This document shows, in pieces, positions 18,615-26,873 of a stretch of 45,807 bases of DNA (position 1 is the stretch's first letter; each line of letters opens with the position of its first letter). The DNA is from Acidimicrobium sp. UBA3029 (GTDB lineage Bacteria > Actinomycetota > Acidimicrobiia > Acidimicrobiales > Ilumatobacteraceae): contig DFDK01000114.1 in assembly GCA_002367695.1 (NCBI GenBank), positions 41,338-87,144 of the forward strand, given 5' to 3'. The position numbers and the translations under genes are program-made. The notes under the pieces are model-generated. The model was not told where the DNA came from, did no database searches, and saw nothing but the letters and a program-made list of their open reading frames with translations.

Positions 18615-19649
18615 CTACTCGAAGGAGGTCTGTGCAGTCAATCCTTTCATGGCTTCGATGTTGTCAAGAGTCATGCCACAACCGAGCACTACCGAGAACA
18701 ATGGCTCAGGAGCCAAAAATGCATGTATGCCGGTGTCGTGCGTAACACGTTCGGCGAGCCCCGTCAATAATGCCCCGCCACCAGACAGTGTCAGACCGTG
18801 TCCAATAATGTCGGCCGCCAACTCTGGTGGGGTGCGCTCAAGCGTTGTCTTAATTGCATCAACAATTGCTGTCACACCAGGATCAATTGCGCTGCGAACA
18901 TCTTCGCTTGTTACCACTTGTGTACGTGGCAAACCACTCAAGGTGTCTCTGCCACCAACATCAGCAGTGAGCTCTTCTGCAAGTGGCCACGCCGAACCGA
19001 GTTGCAGTTTTACTTCTTCTGCGGTGTTCTCGCCAACATCCAAAGAAAATTCGCGCTTAAACATCTCAACGATTGCTTGGTTGAGTTCGTCACCAGCAAC
19101 ACGTGCCGAATACGCAGTCACGATGCCACCCATCGAAATCACTGCGACTTCTGTAGTTCCGCCACCAATATCAACGATCAAACTTGCGCTTGGAAGATGC
19201 ACTGGTAATCCAGCACCAATTGCCGCGGCCATTGGTTCTTCAATGATGTACACCGGTCGTCGAGCACCAGCAAACTCTGCAGCCTCCTGCACTGCACGCC
19301 GTTCGACGCCCGTAATTTCGGATGGCACACAGATGATCATTCGTGGCTTATTCCATCTACTCGTGTGTACCTGTTGGATAAAGTAACGAAGCATTTTTTC
19401 ACACACATCGAAATCGGCGATCACTCCGTCTTGCAGTGGGCGCACTAAGCGAATGTTTTGCGGAGCACGTCCCCACATTCGCTTGGCCTCAAAACCAACA
19501 GCCACGAGCTCACCCGTTCGACTGTCTACAGCCACCGATGACGGCTCATTTAGTACAACGCCCTCGCCTTTTACATACACAAGCGTGTTGGCGGTGCCCA
19601 AGTCGATGGCAATGTCACGTCCTAACGAAAGTCCGCCCCCACCAGCCAT
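18615..19649 (-). CDS. mreB: Actin-like rod-shape protein MreB
   Basis: 344-aa actin fold ATPase that forms membrane-associated filaments guiding lateral wall synthesis. Phosphate-1 motif DIAIDLGTANT near 11-21, phosphate-2 LIVDIGGGTTEVAVIS and the adenosine motif LTLSGGGALLTGL are all present. Full length. ATG 19649 has a good ribosome-binding site (AAGGAG on the minus strand, about 8 nt away). A directly repeated 10-mer lies in its leader. With mreC, mreD, mrdA and rodA it predicts a rod-shaped cell. Confidence 0.96.
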   Translation of the reverse strand: MAGGGGLSLGRDIAIDLGTANTLVYVKGEGVVLNEPSSVAVDSRTGELVAVGFEAKRMWGRAPQNIRLVRPLQDGVIADFDVCEKMLRYFIQQVHTSRWNKPRMIICVPSEITGVERRAVQEAAEFAGARRPVYIIEEPMAAAIGAGLPVHLPSASLIVDIGGGTTEVAVISMGGIVTAYSARVAGDELNQAIVEMFKREFSLDVGENTAEEVKLQLGSAWPLAEELTADVGGRDTLSGLPRTQVVTSEDVRSAIDPGVTAIVDAIKTTLERTPPELAADIIGHGLTLSGGGALLTGLAERVTHDTGIHAFLAPEPLFSVVLGCGMTLDNIEAMKGLTAQTSFE

Positions 19650-19660
19650 GCTTTGGTCTC

Positions 19661-19691
19661 CTTAGCGCGCCAACGCCGTGGCTTAGCGCGC
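19661..19691 (-). repeat. Direct 10-bp repeat in the mreB leader
   Basis: GCGCGCTAAG (minus strand) occurs twice, at 19661-19670 and 19682-19691, exactly 21 bases apart, about two helical turns. The copy nearer the gene overlaps the AAGGAG ribosome-binding site. It could be a regulator or RNA-binding site, or chance. Confidence 0.4.
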
Positions 19692-19735
19692 GATCAATGA
19701 ATAAATCCTACCTAACACTGCTGATCAATTAGGTT

Positions 19736-20146
19736 CTACAGATTTGGAAAGAAGATCCCAATTTCGCGAGCCGCAGATGCCGCAGAGTCACTTCCGTGAA
19801 TTAAGTTTTCGGTAAACATCGTGCCGTAATCACCACGAATAGTGCCCGGTGCTGCAGCCTTCGGATTTGTTGCGCCCATCATGGTGCGCAACACTTCCCA
19901 CGCATCTTCGGGTCCTTCGACCACAAGCGCTACTACTGGGCCTCGAGACATGAAAGCCACGAGCTCAGGGTAAAAACCCTTTCCCTTGTGCTCCTCGTAG
20001 TGGCGCTCCAAAATTGCGGCATTCAACGTGCGCAACTCCATTGCCACAATCCTTAAACCTTTAGTTTCAAACCTTGAGAGAATGCTTCCGACCAGACCAC
20101 GTTCGACCGCATCTGGCTTGAGTAGGACAAGTGTTTTGGTGCTCAT
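19736..20146 (-). CDS. ndk: Nucleoside diphosphate kinase
   Basis: 136 aa, full length. It exchanges gamma-phosphates between nucleoside triphosphates and diphosphates through a phosphohistidine. Opening KTLVLLKPDAVERGLVG, RGDYGTMF and NLIHGSDS with catalytic His117 identify it. It begins 2 bases after folC, the actinomycete folC-ndk-mreB order. An 86-base gap with the mreB leader follows. Confidence 0.97.
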   Translation of the reverse strand: MSTKTLVLLKPDAVERGLVGSILSRFETKGLRIVAMELRTLNAAILERHYEEHKGKGFYPELVAFMSRGPVVALVVEGPEDAWEVLRTMMGATNPKAAAPGTIRGDYGTMFTENLIHGSDSAASAAREIGIFFPNL

Positions 20147-20148
20147 TT

Positions 20149-21441
20149 TTATAGTTTACGGCGCAAGTAGGTCCGAGCACTACCCACGACATACAAACTT
20201 CCCGCCACCAATACGGCATCTTCTTCGCGAGCAATGCTCAATGCTTTATCGCACGCAGCCTCAATAGTTTCACACACCACAACCTGTTCGCAACCCATTT
20301 GTTTTGCAGCGCTACCTAAATCATTTGCCGCAAGACCGCGAGGCGATGGTGCTGTACAACAAATCAAAACATCAAACTCATCTGCACGTAGTGCCGAGAG
20401 CAGCATCTGTGGATCCCGACCTCTGAGCGCTCCAACCACCAAGATTCGTTTTCCCTCTGGGGAAAAATCATCAAAAAATACTTGAGCACAGACATCGGCA
20501 CCTGCCGGATTATGCGCTCCATCAATCACCACAAGCGGTCCGCGACCGAGCACTTCAAATCGGCCAGGCATTTTGACTGCCGCAAACCCCTCGCGTATCA
20601 CTTCAACATCCAGCACTTTTCCAAAAAATTCTTCTACCGCAGCCAGCGCGATCGAAGCGTTGTCGCCCTGATGCTGCCCGTGCAGTGGCAGTGGCAATTC
20701 TTTATATACCGCACGCTCTGTACGCACATCAATCATCCGACCGCCAACAGCTAATTCGTTTTCAGAAATTTCAAAGTCGTTCCCACGAAGCAAAACCGCA
20801 GTTGACTCGGCAGCATTCCAAATTTCACGCAGCTCTTCGTTGGTATCACCCACCACGAGCACGCTTCCGGGTTTCGAGATACCAACTTTTTCAAAAGCGA
20901 TATCTTCCAATCGTGGTCCAGCGAATTCAGTGTGATCCAAAGCGATGTTCGTAATTACCGCAACAGACGAATTTACAACGTTGGTTGCATCCCATCTTCC
21001 GAGCATTCCCACCTCAATTACGGCAACGTCAACAGCTGTGTCGGCAAAATACCGAAAGGCTGTTGCCGTCAGAATCTCAAAATACGAGGGTCGCACTCCA
21101 CCAATGACTTCAATATCGGCGATGGCAGCAACGCAGTCTGCAAAATCCTGCTCACTGATTGGTTCATTGTTGCGCGAAATTCGCTCAGTCAATGCCTCTA
21201 AATGTGGGCTCGTATATGTACCAACTTGCAGACCATGGGCTATCAATAGCTGTGTGATGATCTGTGTCGTCGAGCCTTTGCCGTTAGTGCCAGTGACGTG
21301 GATCACGGGATAACTCAAGTGTGGCTGACCCATCAAATCCATAAACGTCTCGATGTTGACAAGCGATGGAGAATCGACGCGACCAGTTTTTTCGTAGCTG
21401 GCGTGCTCGTCTAAATAGTTGAGTGCCTCGCCGTATTGCAT
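20149..21441 (-). CDS. folC: Folylpolyglutamate synthase / dihydrofolate synthase
   Basis: 430-aa Mur-ligase-family enzyme that adds glutamate to folates, and often also makes dihydrofolate from dihydropteroate. P-loop GTNGKGS at 51-57, TSPHLEALTERI (about 77-88), ALDHTE, and the C-terminal DGAHNPAG and GALRGRDPQ segments are all family hallmarks. It sits between clpX (16-base gap) and ndk. Streptomyces has valS in the clpX-folC gap, and it is absent here. Confidence 0.94.
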   Translation of the reverse strand: MQYGEALNYLDEHASYEKTGRVDSPSLVNIETFMDLMGQPHLSYPVIHVTGTNGKGSTTQIITQLLIAHGLQVGTYTSPHLEALTERISRNNEPISEQDFADCVAAIADIEVIGGVRPSYFEILTATAFRYFADTAVDVAVIEVGMLGRWDATNVVNSSVAVITNIALDHTEFAGPRLEDIAFEKVGISKPGSVLVVGDTNEELREIWNAAESTAVLLRGNDFEISENELAVGGRMIDVRTERAVYKELPLPLHGQHQGDNASIALAAVEEFFGKVLDVEVIREGFAAVKMPGRFEVLGRGPLVVIDGAHNPAGADVCAQVFFDDFSPEGKRILVVGALRGRDPQMLLSALRADEFDVLICCTAPSPRGLAANDLGSAAKQMGCEQVVVCETIEAACDKALSIAREEDAVLVAGSLYVVGSARTYLRRKL

Positions 21442-21458
21442 GTTGCGCAGGCTAGTTC

Positions 21459-22736
21459 TTAAGAAGCGGCGCGGCGCTGACGAGTCACGCGAGTATTTCG
21501 CATCACCAGTTCAGGACTCGACTTCGTAGTTATTGATTTTTCGTCAAACACCACACGTGCAACGTCGGTGCGACCAGGTATTTCGTACATCGTATTCAGC
21601 AATACCTCTTCCAAAATTGCGCGTAGCCCGCGAGCACCGGTGCCTCGCAACAATGCTTGCTCAGCAATTGCAACAAGAGCATCCGGAGTTACTTCAAGTT
21701 CGATATCTTCAAACTCAAAAAACTTCTGATACTGCTTGAGCAAAGCATTTTTGGGTTCTGTCAAAATCGAGATTAATGCTGCCTTATCAAGACTGTGTAC
21801 TGCGCCGACCATTGGCAAACGTCCAATAAATTCTGGAATCATTCCGAATTTCAACAAGTCTTCCGGCAAAACTTGAGCGAACAATTGTCCCGGATCCTTC
21901 TCTGATTTCGAGCGCACCTCGGCATGAAAACCAACACCCTTGTGACCAATGCGATTTTCGATGATTGTGTCGAGACCTGCGAACGCACCACCAACAATAA
22001 ACAGCACGTTTGTGGTATCTATTTGAATGAATTCTTGGTGTGGATGCTTGCGACCGCCCTGTGGTGGCACCGATGCAACCGTGCCTTCAAGGATCTTTAG
22101 CAACGCTTGCTGAACGCCCTCACCCGAGACATCCCGTGTTATCGAAGGGTTCTCACTCTTACGTGCGACCTTGTCGATTTCGTCGATATACACGATGCCC
22201 ATCTCTGCACGCTTCACGTCAAAATCGGCAGCCTGTAACAACTTGAGCAGAATGTTCTCAACGTCTTCACCCACGTATCCGGCTTCGGTGAGCGCAGTTG
22301 CATCGGCAATCGCAAATGGAACATTGAGCAGCCTGGCGAGTGTTTGGGCCATATGTGTCTTGCCACATCCAGTTGGACCAAGCAGCAAGATGTTGCTCTT
22401 TTGCAGTTCAACTTCGTCGCGACGAGCATTGCCCGAATTTTTATATTTAATACGGCGATAGTGGTTGAACACCGCAACGGCCAAAACCTTCTTCGCTTGC
22501 TCTTGACCGACAACGTATTCATCCAAAAATGCGCGGATATCGCGCGGGATTGGAAGCTCTTCTAAACCAACTTCAGCTGCTTGACCAAACTCTTCGTCAA
22601 CAATCTCGTTGCACAACTCAATGCACTCGTCGCAAATGTGCACTCCAGGACCAGCAATAAGTTTTTTAACTTGCTTTTGCGACTTGCCACAAAAGGCACA
22701 CTTAATCAGTTCGGCTGTATCACCAAATTTGGCCAT
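21459..22736 (-). CDS. clpX: ATP-dependent protease ATPase subunit ClpX
   Basis: 425-aa AAA+ unfoldase that feeds substrates to ClpP. The N-terminal zinc-binding domain has Cys13, Cys16, Cys35 and Cys38. Walker A GPTGCGKT is at 120-127, Walker B IVYIDEID at about 181-188, the pore loop GYVG at 153-156 and the RKSENPSITRDVSGEGVQQ segment follow. A ClpP-binding IGF-type loop is represented by IENRIGHKGVGF. It is 17 bases after clpP, an obvious functional pair. Confidence 0.97.
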   Translation of the reverse strand: MAKFGDTAELIKCAFCGKSQKQVKKLIAGPGVHICDECIELCNEIVDEEFGQAAEVGLEELPIPRDIRAFLDEYVVGQEQAKKVLAVAVFNHYRRIKYKNSGNARRDEVELQKSNILLLGPTGCGKTHMAQTLARLLNVPFAIADATALTEAGYVGEDVENILLKLLQAADFDVKRAEMGIVYIDEIDKVARKSENPSITRDVSGEGVQQALLKILEGTVASVPPQGGRKHPHQEFIQIDTTNVLFIVGGAFAGLDTIIENRIGHKGVGFHAEVRSKSEKDPGQLFAQVLPEDLLKFGMIPEFIGRLPMVGAVHSLDKAALISILTEPKNALLKQYQKFFEFEDIELEVTPDALVAIAEQALLRGTGARGLRAILEEVLLNTMYEIPGRTDVARVVFDEKSITTKSSPELVMRNTRVTRQRRAAS

Positions 22737-22753
22737 GAGTCAGTTTCCAGTGC

Positions 22754-23392
22754 TCAGCGAATCGGGCCAGTGCGGTCGGCATGGGTACGAGCAGTGATGA
22801 TCTCATCAATCACTCCGTATTCAAGAGCGGCAGGTGCTTCAAGAACAAAGTCACGATCGGTGTCGTTGTGTACACGCTCAACCGATTGACCAGTGTGCTC
22901 CGCCAAAATTCCTTCGAGTAATTCGCGCATCCGTAAAATTTCACGAGCTGCCAACTCGAGGTCGGTTACTTGGCTATAGCCAACTTGACCATATGGCTGG
23001 TGCAACAAGACTCGCGAGTGAGGCAATGCCAGGCGCTTGCCTTTCGTGCCAGCGGCAAGCAAGACAGCGGCGGCCGACGCTGCCTGACCAAGACAAATAG
23101 TTGCAATGTCATTCTTGATGAATTGCATGGTGTCGTAGATCGCAAACAGCGCCGTGATGTCTCCACCAGGGCTATTGATGTAGATGTTGATGTCTTTGTC
23201 GGGGTTTTCACTCTCAAGGTGAATCAACTGTGCACAAATGAGGTTGGCAATGGTGTCGTCAATTGGAGTGCCAAGAAAAATAATATTCTCTTTAAGCAAC
23301 CTGCTGTACAAGTCAGACGTGCGCTCTCCACGGCTTGTCTGCTCGGTGACATTGGGAACGTAATAGTTCCGCATCACATTTTCTTCACGCAT
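22754..23392 (-). CDS. clpP: ATP-dependent Clp protease proteolytic subunit
   Basis: 212-aa serine peptidase subunit of the ClpXP barrel. Catalytic triad Ser106 (GQAASAAAVLLAAG), His131 (LLHQPYG) and Asp177 (NDTDRDF). A short N-terminal propeptide of about 10-20 residues is probable. ATG 23392 has a good ribosome-binding site (AAGGAG, about 8 nt). Actinomycetes commonly carry adjacent clpP1 and clpP2, but here only one copy lies between tig and clpX. Confidence 0.96.
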   Translation of the reverse strand: MREENVMRNYYVPNVTEQTSRGERTSDLYSRLLKENIIFLGTPIDDTIANLICAQLIHLESENPDKDINIYINSPGGDITALFAIYDTMQFIKNDIATICLGQAASAAAVLLAAGTKGKRLALPHSRVLLHQPYGQVGYSQVTDLELAAREILRMRELLEGILAEHTGQSVERVHNDTDRDFVLEAPAALEYGVIDEIITARTHADRTGPIR

Positions 23393-23470
23393 AACGCCGT
23401 CTCCTTACAAGGTGTCTATCCGGTGGCCAACTGCACCACCGATTGTCTAGATAGTAGTTGCACGGCTTGC

Positions 23471-24814
23471 TTATTCGGTGGAATCCCCTTGTGACTCATC
23501 ACCGAATAGATCATCAGCATCGATTGCGTTACCCTCTGGGTCTACAAGGGCCGAATTGCGCAGCAACCAATCAACGGCTTGTGATTTGTGAATTTGGGCG
23601 GCCAGTTCGGTCAACGCATCGTTCTCTTGGTAGGCCTTGCGTACTTGATTGACCTTGCGGCCAACCTGCAGCGCAATGCGCTCAATTTCTAGTTCGATGT
23701 CATCTTCGCTGGCGGTAATCGCTTGAGCAACCGCTACTGCACGTAGCGCAAGATCAACTTTTACCGCTTTTTGTGACTCGGTGCGCAAATTCTCGATGAA
23801 GCTCTCAGTTGTTTGACCAGTTGCAGACAACCATTGATCGATCGCAACACCTTGCGACTGAAACTGTTCAACAGTATTGCGCACTCTCGCCTGCAGATCA
23901 CTAGCAATCATTGCTTCTGGAATTTCGATCGTTACCAGTTCCGCCAACGCAGAAGTAGTGCGCTCCACAAACACGCTTCGTGTTTGATTGAGTTTGATTT
24001 CTTCGAGGCGCTTGCGCAAAGAAGCCTTCCATGCTTCAACTGTTTCAAACTCCGAAACGTGCTCAGCGACCCACTCGTCAGTCAAGTCATCGAGCACCAT
24101 TTCTTGCACTTTTTTCACAACGACTGTCATCTCAGCAACGTCGGTTGTTCCATTTGGTGCCTCAGAGTAAGTAATCGTCGAATCCAACTTTTCGCCGATC
24201 AATTTCTCATCGAAGCTTGCAGATACCCATCCTTTGCCAACTTCGTATGCCCAGTCTTCAACGTTGAGTCCTGGCACCGGAGTACCTTCGCGGGTTCCGC
24301 TCAAGTCGAGCGACACATGGTCGCCCTTTGCAATCGCCCGACCATTTTCTACATCTTTCAGAACACCATGACGTGCACGCTCAGACTTCATTGAATCATC
24401 AACGTCTTCATCTTTAACAAGCAGCGCTGGAAGTTCGATCCGCAAACCGTTGTAACCAGGAACAGTCACAATTGGTCGCACTTCGCACGTTGCATCAAAA
24501 CCCAAGATGCCCTCTTCTTCGCCCTTTGTCACTTCAATCTGCGGAGTCGCAATCAGATCGACATCATGTTCGCGCACGGCTTGTGCCAAATACTCAGGGA
24601 TGGAATCCTGGATCGCTTGCGACCTCGCAGCGCCGAGTCCGATCTGGGCTTGCAACAATTGTCGCGGAGCCTTGCCTTGGCGAAACCCAGGAATTCGGAT
24701 CTCATTTGCGATCTTGCGGAAGGCCTTATCGATGTTTCGATCGAATTCGACCTCGTCAATTTCCACTGACAGTTTAACTTTGTTGCCCTCGAGGGTCTCA
24801 ATGATGCTTTTCAC
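23471..24814 (-). CDS. tig: Trigger factor
   Basis: 447-aa ribosome-bound chaperone with peptidyl-prolyl isomerase activity. The N-terminal ribosome-binding signature GFRQGKAPRQLL is near 43-54, the FKBP-like domain at about 155-240 and a helical C-terminal arm ends in an acidic tail (DADDLFGDE). Two starts are possible: TTG 24823 and GTG 24814. I choose GTG because family members begin MKSxxE and because a TACACT hexamer 9 nt upstream fits a leaderless transcript. It heads the leftward quality-control run and diverges from the small gene at 24842 across 27 bases. Confidence 0.93.
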   Translation of the reverse strand: MKSIIETLEGNKVKLSVEIDEVEFDRNIDKAFRKIANEIRIPGFRQGKAPRQLLQAQIGLGAARSQAIQDSIPEYLAQAVREHDVDLIATPQIEVTKGEEEGILGFDATCEVRPIVTVPGYNGLRIELPALLVKDEDVDDSMKSERARHGVLKDVENGRAIAKGDHVSLDLSGTREGTPVPGLNVEDWAYEVGKGWVSASFDEKLIGEKLDSTITYSEAPNGTTDVAEMTVVVKKVQEMVLDDLTDEWVAEHVSEFETVEAWKASLRKRLEEIKLNQTRSVFVERTTSALAELVTIEIPEAMIASDLQARVRNTVEQFQSQGVAIDQWLSATGQTTESFIENLRTESQKAVKVDLALRAVAVAQAITASEDDIELEIERIALQVGRKVNQVRKAYQENDALTELAAQIHKSQAVDWLLRNSALVDPEGNAIDADDLFGDESQGDSTE

Positions 24815-24823
24815 AGAGCGCAA

Positions 24824-24833
24824 AGTGTACCCT
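24824..24833. promoter_or_regulatory. Overlapping divergent -10 elements sharing one TA
   Basis: The decamer AGTGTACCCT reads TACCCT to the right (24828-24833, 8 nt before GTG 24842) and TACACT to the left (24829-24824, 9 nt before GTG 24814). The two hexamers share only the central TA. With both mRNAs leaderless, the 27-base gap is enough for two promoters whose -35 regions lie inside the opposite gene. Confidence 0.45.
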
Positions 24834-24841
24834 TTTCAGTT

Positions 24842-25114
24842 GTGACAGCCTCATGGAAACCACATTCACTTGCCACACCGCATCTTGGTCAGATCGACCT
24901 CAAAAACGGTGACACCGTGCAACTCACTGTCGATCTAGAAGGGTTACCAGCTGGCAGCGAGGGCAAAGTCATTTTGGCCAATGGTTTCAATTGGCTCCGC
25001 TATCGCGTGCGTTTTGCAAATGGAACCGAAGTAGGTGATCTTGACCACCGCAATATTGCGCCGATTGGTAAGACCGCTCGCCGTCTTGAGCGCGCCGCCA
25101 AGCGCGCACTATAA
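24842..25114 (+). CDS. Small protein of unknown function, SH3-like barrel predicted
   Basis: 90 aa, starting with GTG (the only plausible start; no in-frame ATG follows before the conserved part). The body (LKNGDTVQLTVDLEGLPAGS, then EGKVILANG, a Tyr/Arg beta segment, ANGTEVGDLDHRNIAPI) alternates strands and turns like a KOW/SH3-type small barrel. A basic helix (RRLERAAKRAL) closes the C-terminus, so nucleic-acid or ribosome binding is conceivable. No signal peptide or cysteine. It is divergent from tig and 39 bases before the PLP enzyme gene. I do not recognise a characterised family. Confidence 0.72.
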   Translation: MTASWKPHSLATPHLGQIDLKNGDTVQLTVDLEGLPAGSEGKVILANGFNWLRYRVRFANGTEVGDLDHRNIAPIGKTARRLERAAKRAL

Positions 25115-25140
25115 AACGCCACAAATTTCATAACTCGTAG

Positions 25141-25146
25141 TACCGT
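25141..25146 (+). promoter_or_regulatory. Possible -10 element of the PLP enzyme gene
   Basis: TACCGT followed by 7 nt and ATG 25154. Spacing fits a leaderless start; no ribosome-binding site is seen. Confidence 0.4.
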
Positions 25147-25153
25147 TCGCGCT

Positions 25154-26329
25154 ATGGCATCACCGAACGACCTTCGCAACCGATTTCCTGGCGCACGCAA
25201 CGATTGGGCTCGCTTCGACGGTCCGGCAGGTACGCAGATGGTTGATGCGGCAATTCGCGCGATGAGCGACTTTGCAAGTTCGGGATCAAACGCAAATACT
25301 GGTGGTTATTTTTCTTCTGCTCACGATTGCGATGCGCTACTTGACCGAACACGTCAAGTTGTTGGCACATTGTTTGGCGCAGACCCAGAGGGCATTTGTT
25401 TTGGCGCCAACATGACAACGATGACAATGGCGTTCACTCGCGCTGTTGCTCGAACACTAAAACCAGGCGACAGAGTAGTCGGCACGAAACTCGACCACGA
25501 TGCAAACGTTTCTCCGTGGCGCATTGCGTGTGAACTCTCTGGCGCCGAACATATTCTCGCCCCGTTCAGTACCACTACATTTATGCTTGATACCGAAGCA
25601 ATGCTCAAGATGATCACGCCCAACACCAAATGGGTTGCAATCACTGGCGCATCAAACCTGCTGGGCACAGCGCCAGATCTCAAGCCAATCATCGATGCAG
25701 CACACGATGTCGGTGCGCGAGTCTTTGTCGATGCGGTGCACTTGGCTGTGCATCAGCCGATCGATATTGCCCAACTCGGCTGTGACGTTCTGGCCACCTC
25801 GCCATACAAGTGGTACGGCCCTCATGCCGGCGTGCTCTGTGTTAATCCGGATTTGCTCAATTCATTACCTGTCGCCAAAGTTCGTCCAGCAGAGAATGTT
25901 GGTCCGCGCAGGTTCGAGACTGGTACCCCAAACTTTGAAGGCATTGCTGCAGTAGAAGCAGCTGCACGCTTTTTGCTTGAAGAGGACATGCACAAGATCA
26001 TGACCTACGAGAACGATATTTTTTCTCCGTTACTTTCTGGATTGCTGGCCATCGACAACGTCAAGGTCTGGGGTATCCCAACTCTTCAAGGAAGAACCCC
26101 CACTGTCTCATTCACTATTGATGGGCACCACCCCGACCATGTCGCCCAGGTACTTGCCGACGCTCGCATTGCAGTGTGGTCAGGCAGTTCGTACGCAGTT
26201 GAAGCCGTCGAACAACTCGGACTCACTGAGAGCGGCGGCGTAGTTCGTGCAGGAATCACGAGATATGTCACGAGCGATGATGTCTCACGATTGCTACAAG
26301 TTGTGACTTCACTCGCGTCTCATAACTAG
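25154..26329 (+). CDS. Cysteine desulfurase-like class V aminotransferase
   Basis: 391-aa fold-type I PLP enzyme of the cysteine-desulfurase-like group. It has FDGPAGTQM at the N-terminus, the cofactor Asp193 in FVDAVHLAVH and the Schiff-base Lys219 in SPYKWYGPHAG. TKLDHDANVSPW (111-122) matches this subgroup. The C-terminus (RAGITRYVTSDDVSRLL) is the normal end of the domain. No isc or suf gene is nearby, and I see no clear mobile-loop catalytic cysteine of IscS/SufS type, so desulfurase activity is unproven and another cleavage or transamination reaction is possible. tRNA-Pro follows 26 bases later. Confidence 0.85.
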   Translation: MASPNDLRNRFPGARNDWARFDGPAGTQMVDAAIRAMSDFASSGSNANTGGYFSSAHDCDALLDRTRQVVGTLFGADPEGICFGANMTTMTMAFTRAVARTLKPGDRVVGTKLDHDANVSPWRIACELSGAEHILAPFSTTTFMLDTEAMLKMITPNTKWVAITGASNLLGTAPDLKPIIDAAHDVGARVFVDAVHLAVHQPIDIAQLGCDVLATSPYKWYGPHAGVLCVNPDLLNSLPVAKVRPAENVGPRRFETGTPNFEGIAAVEAAARFLLEEDMHKIMTYENDIFSPLLSGLLAIDNVKVWGIPTLQGRTPTVSFTIDGHHPDHVAQVLADARIAVWSGSSYAVEAVEQLGLTESGGVVRAGITRYVTSDDVSRLLQVVTSLASHN

Positions 26330-26355
26330 TTCGCATCGCTAGTATTACTCAAGTC

Positions 26356-26428
26356 CGGGGAGTGGCGCAGTTGGTAGCGTGCCTGGTTTGGGACCAGGAG
26401 GCCGGGGGTTCAAGTCCCCCCTCCCCGA
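26356..26428 (+). tRNA. tRNA-Pro (anticodon UGG)
   Basis: 73 nt. Acceptor stem CGGGGAG pairs with CTCCCCG (26421-26427) and the discriminator base is A26428. The anticodon stem CCTGG/CCAGG encloses loop TTTGGGA, giving anticodon TGG, which reads proline codons. The T arm is GGGGG-TTCAAGT-CCCCC and the D arm contains TGGTAG. The 3' CCA is not encoded (CAA follows). A TTGTGA...TAACTA pair at 26301-26328 could be its promoter, weakly. Confidence 0.96.
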
Positions 26429-26449
26429 CAAAGTAATACGGAATTAGTT

Positions 26450-26869
26450 ATGACGCCCGCTTCCACACCCACTTCCAACCCGGAAATCGACGGCGCAAAA
26501 TACGTTTCGTTTGTCTCATTCCGTAAATCCGGCGAAGCCGTAGCCACCCCGGTATGGATTGCACCATTTGAAGACGGATACGGGTTCACGATTGAGAGCA
26601 CATCGGGCAAAGCAAAGCGACTCGCCCACACTTCTCGAGCCACTATTCAGGCGTGCAATGCCAAGGGCGTCATCACACCTGGCGCAACCATCTACAACTG
26701 CTCTGCATCGCTTGTATTGCACGAACGCGCAGAAGAAGTACGCGATGTAATTGCACACAAATATGGCACGACCTACAAATTATTTTCAATCTATTTGTGG
26801 TTTACTTCCCGTTTTGGAAAGTCAAAAGGACTCCCCGAAGCTGCGGTGATTCTAAAAATCACGCCATAA
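26450..26869 (+). CDS. PPOX-class flavin/F420-dependent protein
   Basis: 139-aa split-barrel protein of the pyridoxamine-phosphate-oxidase-like superfamily. The pattern KYVSFVSFRKSGEAVATPVW, GYGFTIESTSGKAKRLAHT (a phosphate-contacting segment) and a C-terminal LPEAAVILKI strand resembles actinomycete members that use F420 or FMN. The cofactor cannot be decided by eye. The substrate is unknown; relatives act on diverse small molecules. It starts 21 bases after tRNA-Pro and ends 4 bases before the convergent DUF1016 remnant. Confidence 0.8.
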   Translation: MTPASTPTSNPEIDGAKYVSFVSFRKSGEAVATPVWIAPFEDGYGFTIESTSGKAKRLAHTSRATIQACNAKGVITPGATIYNCSASLVLHERAEEVRDVIAHKYGTTYKLFSIYLWFTSRFGKSKGLPEAAVILKITP

Positions 26870-26873
26870 AGCT

